Positions 58,057-64,000 of a stretch of DNA of 64,000 nt are shown one piece after another. Where the stretch lies: positions 9,238,001 to 9,302,000 of the forward strand of contig JAPFFF010000001.1 of NCBI GenBank assembly GCA_039105265.1, in the 5' to 3' direction. How positions within the stretch are numbered: position 1 is the first letter of the stretch; the number at the start of each line of letters is the position of its first letter. The position numbers and the translations under genes are program-made. The notes beneath the pieces were generated by a model, which made no database searches, had not been told where the DNA came from, and saw only the letters and a program-made list of their open reading frames with translations. Origin of the DNA: Tritrichomonas musculus. Its lineage: Eukaryota > Parabasalia > Tritrichomonadida > Tritrichomonadidae.

Positions 58057-59775
58057 ATGGAAGATTTTCTGCATTTTTTAGACGAGTGCCCAACGCCATA
58101 TCATTTTATTGCATACGCAAGACGTGAATTACTGCAAAATGGATTTGTTGAATTAAATGAAAAAACTCACTTTAATTTCGACCAACTACCAAATCAAAAA
58201 GCTTTTGTCGTCCGTGATGAGCGTTCAATCATTGCATTTAAACTTAATAATAATTCAAAACCGAACTCAGGTGAATCTGTTGTTGGTATTTGTACAAACT
58301 GTGACAGTCCTTGTTTCAAGTTAAAGTATCTTTATCAGCAAAATCCATATTATGGTGAAGTTTCTGAACAAAATGATAGTGAAGAATATAAAAACGCATT
58401 TTTCAATAATAGTAGTAATAATGAATTTCATGATGTGTATCAAGGTAGCAATAAAAGTGGATATCAATTAATAAGACTTTCTTTATATGGAACAGCCTTA
58501 TGGCAAACATTTTTCGATCGAGATCTTCGTTTAGCTGGGCTTGTTTATGTTCGAGATCCCAAAACAAACCAAATTACCCAAAAACTTGTTGATTCCAAGC
58601 GTGGAGTAGCTGTCCTTCCAAATTCTCCAATGCATACAAATCATGCCCTCTCGCTTTCACCTTCTTATGACCCTGAAAAGCATTTTTCAGCACTTTTTAA
58701 CATTATGCCAGAAAAAGATACTAAATCAGGACTTCATTCATATGTCGCTTCTCTTTTGGATGATCCAAATATAACAGGAGATCAAATTATTGATTGGGAT
58801 TTAAGATTTATTGACGCTAATAATTCATGTAATTTCGACAATCTTGTGTTTAGTTCAAGACTTAGCAATCTAAGTTCATGTTATGCTGGACTTAAAGCAA
58901 TTATTTCTGATAAGCCACTCAAGCTTCAAAAAAACGAAGATATTTCTATTTCTGAAAATTCTGAAACCCAAGAAAATCAGGAAAATGTTGAAAATGTAGA
59001 AGGTCAAAAAAATCAAAAAAATGCCGAAGGTACCGAATCTACGGGAAATGCAGAAGCCCCTGAGAATTCAGAAACTACTGAAAGAGCAAAAAAAAGCAAA
59101 AAATTCCCACCAAAAGAAAAGTCAGTTGAATTAGAAATAGATGAAAATCCAGCCGATGACAGTTGTGGTATACCAATCCAGGTTTTTGCTGTATTTGATA
59201 ATGAGTCGGCAGAATCTAATTGTAGATCTGGTGCAAAAAGTGATTTTTTACAATCAATATTAACTGAAATATATCATTATTATTCATCACAAGAACCTAA
59301 TGTTAATGATGGATCAGAAGTTGCTCATAGCTTAAAGATCAAAAACAGTAGTGTTCTTATTTCATGTGGCAGTACACATTGTGCACACCCAAATAATGAT
59401 TCGTCAAGCGATTACATGCATCCATCAGTTCTAGGAAAAGGACCAGTTCTTCGATCTACAACCCGATCTAGTTTATCTACTGAACTTATTGGTATAGCAG
59501 TTGTAAATGAGGCCTCAAAGCAAGGCGGAATTCCTCTTCAGCATCAATATCTTCAAAATACCCAAAGTTTCATACCAACAATTGGCCCTTCTATTGCACT
59601 TAAGACAGGTATCAGGACTGTTGACTTAGCATGTCCAATTTTATCCATGAGTTCTGTCAGAGAAACTATGAACTATAGAGATGTAGTAATGCTCACAGCT
59701 CTCATTTCTGAACTATTAAATCATTACAATAAATATAGAATGGATGGCGATGCTATTGAAGATGTTAAACAATAA
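58057..59775 (+). CDS. M18 aspartyl-aminopeptidase homologue lacking the metal site (pseudoenzyme)
   Basis: The protein has 572 aa (active family members 430-500). The M18 frame is clear: CPTPYHFIAYARRELLQNGF, AFVVRDERSIIAFKL, SLYGTALWQTFFDRDLRLAG, RLSNLSSCYAGLKA, GIRTVDLACPILSMSSVRE. All five zinc ligands of human DNPEP are replaced: His94 by Asn81 (CTNCDSP), Asp264 by Ser270 (RLSNL), Glu302 by Ser384 (DNES), Asp346 by Gly438 (SCGSTHCAHPN) and His440 by Ser532. Only the general-base Glu (Glu383) remains. A Glu/Asn/Gln-rich insert lies at about 295-365. Peptidase activity is therefore unlikely; a binding or structural role in the dodecamer-type fold is inferred. Confidence 0.88.
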   Translation: MEDFLHFLDECPTPYHFIAYARRELLQNGFVELNEKTHFNFDQLPNQKAFVVRDERSIIAFKLNNNSKPNSGESVVGICTNCDSPCFKLKYLYQQNPYYGEVSEQNDSEEYKNAFFNNSSNNEFHDVYQGSNKSGYQLIRLSLYGTALWQTFFDRDLRLAGLVYVRDPKTNQITQKLVDSKRGVAVLPNSPMHTNHALSLSPSYDPEKHFSALFNIMPEKDTKSGLHSYVASLLDDPNITGDQIIDWDLRFIDANNSCNFDNLVFSSRLSNLSSCYAGLKAIISDKPLKLQKNEDISISENSETQENQENVENVEGQKNQKNAEGTESTGNAEAPENSETTERAKKSKKFPPKEKSVELEIDENPADDSCGIPIQVFAVFDNESAESNCRSGAKSDFLQSILTEIYHYYSSQEPNVNDGSEVAHSLKIKNSSVLISCGSTHCAHPNNDSSSDYMHPSVLGKGPVLRSTTRSSLSTELIGIAVVNEASKQGGIPLQHQYLQNTQSFIPTIGPSIALKTGIRTVDLACPILSMSSVRETMNYRDVVMLTALISELLNHYNKYRMDGDAIEDVKQ

Positions 59776-60072
59776 TTTGAGTCATAATCAGAAATTCCAA
59801 AATCAAAGTTTTTTTTTTTTTTTTTGAAGTGTAAAAAGATAACAAAAATTAAATATTTATATATATATATGTAAATATATATTTGGTAATTTTCTTTTTC
59901 TTTCAAAGTAATTGTTACATTGATCATGCTATTTGAATCGTTGATTCATGTGTTGTTATTGAAAAAATTTTAAATTGTGTATGTTTAATTTAATAGTAAA
60001 ACATGTATTATACGTCAGTATAGCATATATCTTTTATGATTTATAATGAAATTATAAAAATTGAGTATTAAA

Positions 60073-60466
60073 AAATTACCCTTTGGACGTAATTGGAATT
60101 TTATAAAATTCAATGAAAAGACGTATTAAAATGTAAAAATTGCCGAAATGAAAAATTATTACATAATTTATATAAAAATAAAAAAAAAATCCAAGAAGTT
60201 TAGTTTCGAACTCAATACTTAAACCTCAAATTAATTTAACCTCTAAGCTAGAGCTCTCAAATTTGAAAGGATAAAATATTTATATTTAAAGATAAATACT
60301 TTTTTTTTCAAATGCATCTCTTTATTAACTTTTTCTAAAAAAGTCGTATTCTAATTTTTTCACGTAGACGTAATCGTAAAACGTAATTGATTTTTTTTCT
60401 TGGTCTATTTTATTGAAAAGTTTAAATAGAATGTAATTTTTAAAACCTCCGAAGGGCAATTATAAA
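60073..60466. mobile_element. Possible MITE relic with imperfect inverted ends
   Basis: The left end AATTACCCTTTGGACG and the reverse complement of the right end, AATTGCCCTTCGGAGG, match at 13 of 16 positions. ACGTAAT-type motifs recur next to both ends (GGACGTAATTGG; GTAGACGTAATCG; AAACGTAATTGA). No clear target duplication was found. Confidence 0.4.
60190..60258 (-). ncRNA. tRNA-like relic with box A and box B
   Basis: The minus strand reads TAGCTTAGAGG (box A-like, 60240-60250) and, at tRNA spacing, GAGTTCGAAACTA (box B-like, 60201-60213). The acceptor and D stems do not pair and no proper anticodon loop forms, so it is not a functional tRNA; it may be a tRNA pseudogene or SINE head inside the TIR-flanked relic. 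Confidence 0.3.
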
Positions 60467-60704
60467 ATTTGTATTTGATTATTATATTTCAAGGCCAATT
60501 AATTATTGACTATTGCATTTGTCTTATCTTTAAACATTATCAATAAATTGTTTATTTTTGAAGATAGCATCAAAATTTTGTTGATATTCATTGATGAAGA
60601 TTTTTTTTTTTTTTTGTTTACTAAACAAAGATTTTGAATTCTTATAAAAATATATAAACAAAGAATGATCATAATTTTTTTTTCTATTACATGAAAAAAA
60701 AAAT

Positions 60705-63700
60705 TCAAATAAGACCAGATACGTTAGCAAAAAGTTCTGTATTTCCAATTGAAGCCACTCTATGAGCAATATAAGGCAAAAAGCTGAGCATTTCCTTATT
60801 TTGATCAGGTGACAAAATGATTCCTAGAGCTTCGTAAATGAAGTCGAACTCTATGAAATAATAGAGTCTTTCCATTGGAGAAGGAACGAGCAAGATCAAA
60901 CGAAGAATATTTTGCCAATTCTTATTAGTAGATAATTCCCTAAGCAAGCAAGGAAGAAGGCTATCTTTCAAATGTCGGTACTTAACTTCGTAAAAGTCAA
61001 AGAATTGATCGATTGAAGTTGAATCCTTCCTAGATAATTGGACGGCCAATAGTTTGATAAGCGACTTTGGTCTAAAATCATTTGCCATTAATTTTCTAAT
61101 TTTTTGGAATACTGAAAAATTAAAATTCAGCAGTAAAAAAGTGCTACAATTCATTGTTGCCTCTTCATTATTTAAAATGTCATATTTTTCATCAAACAAA
61201 CCTTTCATTTCACTGAAAAAGTTTAAAATTTCCTTTTGTAAAACAACTTTTTCTTTGAGCAACGTAATTGACTGCAGGGTCTCATCACGTGAAAAGACAG
61301 AAAGTTGGACTGTTCCATCTGGATTCGTTGGAATTGGAGCCTTGTTCTGTCTCATTAATAGTGTCTGCGAGAGGCACTTAATCGCATGGTCAATGTAATG
61401 CCAGTTGTTCGTGTTGCCTGCGAATGCATGAATGGCGGCAATTGCAGAGTCTTCAAGTCTGTTTGCAAAGAAAGACAAGGAAGTAAGTAACGAGTACATG
61501 TGCTTCTCCTCGAGGAAGAAAATCAATGATGCAATCAAGCCTGGCGTCAAAATCGACTCCGTGTCTTGTGACTTCAAAAAGGTCAGAATTCGCGTAGGAT
61601 CCTGTGTTGCAGCATCATTTCTAGGACGTTTTCTAACATTCATATTTTGTTGTCTAGCATTCGTGCTTTGTTGTTTAGCATTCATATTTTGTTGTGTTTC
61701 TTGAATTGGTGAAAAAGTAACACTTTTATCAGAACTGTTTCCTTTCCTAGGACTCGTTGAACTTGGTGCTTGTTGCACGTTAACTTTCTGTTGGGTACTT
61801 TGTTGTGCTTTACTTGTTTGCTGTGTGTTGTTGTTGTTGTTGGTTGGTGCTTTTAATTGTATGTTGCTTTCGGATGCTGCTGAACGAATTCGTGCTTGGT
61901 TTAACGATCTTGTTCGCATGGGCTCGCTTAAAGGCCTGAACGAGTAGAAGAAAGTTGCAGGGTAAAAGTGGAGCACGAAGTAGTTGTGCCTCTTTAGCTG
62001 GTCCTGGATGCTCATCAGGACCTGGTAGGCTGTTCCGAAGTTTCCTGTTGAGTTCAAGATCAAGAGAGCTGAAGGGATTGTTGAGAAAGCTGTTGCGTAG
62101 AATCTCAGCTGGAACTTCAGCAAAGCCGACATGTCATGATTTGTATCCTTTTTCACTCTTTCTCTGCTTTTCTTTGAATTGATGACTCTTTTAACGTACT
62201 CAATGTAGTTGTAATTCAATTTTGAATACGAGTCGACTTTTTCTGTAGTCAAGACTACATTCTCGTCGACCTGGCTGTACTCATTGTTGTTCTGTGAAGA
62301 GGAAGCCGAATTGACATCTTCTGGGTAGAAGGAGGAGAGAATGAAATCTGTGTCAAAAGCTGACGTGTGCATGAAGACTGAGTAAAAAGGATGCTCCAGA
62401 TTGATGTGCAAAAAGAGGTTGCTTCCATCGTCATTAAAACGATAAGAACTTTTCATAAAGTCATGAAAATTGTCAACAAATAAGAAATGATCGTCTTCTT
62501 CTGAATTTTCAATATCAGCTTTTTCAGAGTATTTTTCGGTTATCTCAGAAATTGAGCAAGAACGGTGCTTTTTAATCGTGTTTGTTGTTTTTGCATTTTC
62601 GTTCAGTAAATAGTCTTTCATTTGAGTTCTATCTCTCTTTTCTTCAGTCGATTTTATATCGAAATCGAGTTTCTTCTTCTTTTTCTTCATGTCTTTCAAT
62701 ATCAAGTTGTAATGCTGAATTGTTCTTCGAGCTTCTTGGATGAGTCCCAACTGAATCTGACTCTTTACACGATGAACGATCAGGTTTTCAATATCAGCAT
62801 TAAAAGCATCGTTTATGAGTCCTTCAATTTGAAACAGGTCATATTTGTACACAAAAGATAAGATGTAATCTGAGAAGAAAAGATTGTTGTTAACTCCAAA
62901 GGCTTCAAAATTATATTCAAGTGAGAAACGGCGATTTAAATGTAGAAATAGAAAATCATGAATGACTTGAATTTCAGTTAAAAATTCATTGTCAAATAAC
63001 TTTCTAACCGTTTCTTGTTCTGAAATTAAGAAGGATGTTGAAGTCATCCCTCTGATTGCTTTTTCTTCGTCAGAAGGGGATCTGACGACAATTGAATTTA
63101 TCCACGTCATTATAATTTTCGTCCACTTTTTGATAAGGTCTGAATGTGTCTCAAAAAGTGGGAATAGAAAATTAACGTACTTATTCAATTGAATTATGTC
63201 AAATTCAAAATTAATTTTGACGTCTTCTGTAAAAGTGTCAATAATTGACAACTTTACATCATCGTTAATTAGATAGCAATTGTGAGTCCGAATGTTGAAT
63301 GTCTCATTCGGATGACTCTTGAAGGCACTGATGATTGATTCAATGTCGAAAATTTGAGAATTCTCACGAATTTTGAAAGGAAGATTAATGAAGCCTTCGA
63401 CTTCTTTCTTCTTGTCTTTTGGCGAGTATTTCTGTATCACTTCAAAGCACTCCTCGTAATGAGAAAAGTGCTTTGCCAAAGGGACGAATTTCTTCGGAAA
63501 GAAGAAGAAAAGATGGTCGATGAAATCAAGATCATCGTGGACGATCAATAACAATTCAAAAAGTTCATCATTCAAATTATTAATTGAGCGGACGTAATTC
63601 AAAGCGTCGTTGTATTGTTTTTTGTTCAAATAAAACTCAACGATAGCCTTGTCGTCCTTCAATTCATTCAACTTTTTCATATGGTCGAAATAAATGGCTT

Positions 63701-64000
63701 CCAACATCGGAAGATCATCAGCAGGTGCGATGTAATCTATCATTTTAAGCAAGCTTATCATTTCAGTGTTAAAATCTTTATTGCTTGGGAAACTTGTTGA
63801 TTTATAATAATTGCTATAACGGTTATTTTTATCGTATCTTTCGAAAATTTCAATGTTGTTCGTTATGATCAATTTATAGAGAATGTGATGGTCAATTTTA
63901 TAGAATCCAATTTCATCGTAGTCCACTTTTTCATTCAATTTTATTTTGTCTATAATTTTATAGATGATTTGGTTCTCTGAAAAGTTCTCATCTTCAAGTA
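60705..64000 (-). CDS. Large helical-repeat protein, N-terminus outside window
   Basis: The frame is open from the window edge to the stop at 60705, about 1098 aa visible; the start lies beyond position 64000. The visible N-terminal part and the last 250 residues are alpha-solenoid-like (AIVEFYLNKKQYNDALNYVRS; LLPCLLRELSTNKNWQNILRLIL; MERLYYFIEFDFIYEALGII). The middle holds a Ser/Gln/Asn-rich low-complexity stretch with repeated NARQQNMN-type units. Such layouts occur in vesicle-coat, nuclear-pore and endosomal scaffold proteins, but I cannot assign a family. Confidence 0.7.
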   Translation of the reverse strand, partial: LEDENFSENQIIYKIIDKIKLNEKVDYDEIGFYKIDHHILYKLIITNNIEIFERYDKNNRYSNYYKSTSFPSNKDFNTEMISLLKMIDYIAPADDLPMLEAIYFDHMKKLNELKDDKAIVEFYLNKKQYNDALNYVRSINNLNDELFELLLIVHDDLDFIDHLFFFFPKKFVPLAKHFSHYEECFEVIQKYSPKDKKKEVEGFINLPFKIRENSQIFDIESIISAFKSHPNETFNIRTHNCYLINDDVKLSIIDTFTEDVKINFEFDIIQLNKYVNFLFPLFETHSDLIKKWTKIIMTWINSIVVRSPSDEEKAIRGMTSTSFLISEQETVRKLFDNEFLTEIQVIHDFLFLHLNRRFSLEYNFEAFGVNNNLFFSDYILSFVYKYDLFQIEGLINDAFNADIENLIVHRVKSQIQLGLIQEARRTIQHYNLILKDMKKKKKKLDFDIKSTEEKRDRTQMKDYLLNENAKTTNTIKKHRSCSISEITEKYSEKADIENSEEDDHFLFVDNFHDFMKSSYRFNDDGSNLFLHINLEHPFYSVFMHTSAFDTDFILSSFYPEDVNSASSSQNNNEYSQVDENVVLTTEKVDSYSKLNYNYIEYVKRVINSKKSRERVKKDTNHDMSALLKFQLRFYATAFSTIPSALLILNSTGNFGTAYQVLMSIQDQLKRHNYFVLHFYPATFFYSFRPLSEPMRTRSLNQARIRSAASESNIQLKAPTNNNNNTQQTSKAQQSTQQKVNVQQAPSSTSPRKGNSSDKSVTFSPIQETQQNMNAKQQSTNARQQNMNVRKRPRNDAATQDPTRILTFLKSQDTESILTPGLIASLIFFLEEKHMYSLLTSLSFFANRLEDSAIAAIHAFAGNTNNWHYIDHAIKCLSQTLLMRQNKAPIPTNPDGTVQLSVFSRDETLQSITLLKEKVVLQKEILNFFSEMKGLFDEKYDILNNEEATMNCSTFLLLNFNFSVFQKIRKLMANDFRPKSLIKLLAVQLSRKDSTSIDQFFDFYEVKYRHLKDSLLPCLLRELSTNKNWQNILRLILLVPSPMERLYYFIEFDFIYEALGIILSPDQNKEMLSFLPYIAHRVASIGNTELFANVSGLI

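Larger units (their letters stand above)
59776..60704. other. Spacer with TIR-flanked relic and tRNA-like boxes
   Basis: About 930 bases with no gene. It contains a probable MITE relic at 60073-60466 (separate entry) and a T15 run at 60601-60615. Confidence 0.5.

Noticed and set aside
60190-60258. Functional tRNA gene
   Set aside because: Box A and B are present but acceptor, D and anticodon stems do not fold; kept only as a relic.
1-64000. CRISPR arrays, rRNA genes, LTR elements or Polintons
   Set aside because: No regularly spaced exact repeats with unique spacers, no rRNA, and no reverse transcriptase, integrase, capsid or protein-primed polymerase signatures were seen.

Overview
This is a gene-dense, very AT-rich stretch of a eukaryotic genome. 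It most likely comes from a parabasalid flagellate of the Tritrichomonas/Trichomonas type. The evidence is as follows: almost all genes are uninterrupted; the single clear intron is only 23 nt and ends in TCTAACAACAG, close to the branch-point/3' splice motif known from trichomonads; several start codons are preceded at short distance by TCATTT-like initiator (Inr) sequences; flagellar genes (CFAP58, radial spoke protein 3) sit among housekeeping genes; and DNA transposon debris is common. The species cannot be fixed from sequence alone.

Layout. 0-11 kb: a protein with two chromo-shadow-like segments, a disordered protein, an importin-beta-like HEAT protein, a probable Mediator subunit 14 and a ribonuclease-inhibitor-type LRR protein. 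11-17 kb: a transposon-rich island holding a 477-bp hAT-like MITE with 8-bp target duplications, a 27-bp minisatellite, a 252-bp near-perfect palindrome with 9-bp target duplications, a transposase fragment, a complete 1.4-kb Tc1/mariner element with a DD34E transposase, palindromic tandem repeats and a broken HNH-endonuclease-like gene. 17.6-48 kb: a conserved gene block: GSK3-like kinase, eRF3, a coiled-coil protein, CFAP58, a C2-like protein, ubiquitin-activating enzyme E1, Rab1 (with the intron), FAM91, a P4-ATPase, the PLP-homeostasis protein YggS/PLPBP, GINS subunit Psf2, tRNA-Lys(UUU), a PH-like protein, a HYPK-like protein, a SAC9-like phosphoinositide phosphatase and RSP3. 48-51.6 kb: an ankyrin gene interrupted at three successive repeat junctions by T-rich inserts, a small membrane protein, and an unfamiliar 1.26-kb transposon-like element with 57-bp terminal inverted repeats and two small ORFs. 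51.6-54.7 kb: 3 kb of AT-rich DNA without a gene. 54.7-64 kb: a TAPT1-like membrane protein, a CAMK-type kinase, an M18 aminopeptidase relative that has lost all five metal ligands, and a large helical protein that runs off the window.

The genes do not form a pathway, but themes recur: Golgi and membrane traffic (Rab1 and FAM91 are convergent neighbours, then a flippase and a SAC phosphatase), the flagellum (CFAP58, RSP3), and nuclear processes (Med14, importin, Psf2, chromo-shadow-like protein). A ten-base element, TGAAAAAGTT in either orientation, lies 16-84 bases upstream of five unrelated genes, and a close variant is duplicated upstream of the E1 gene. The most unusual observations are the metal-site-dead M18 protein, the interrupted ankyrin gene, the 50.4-51.6 kb element, the shared upstream motif and the tiny intron.
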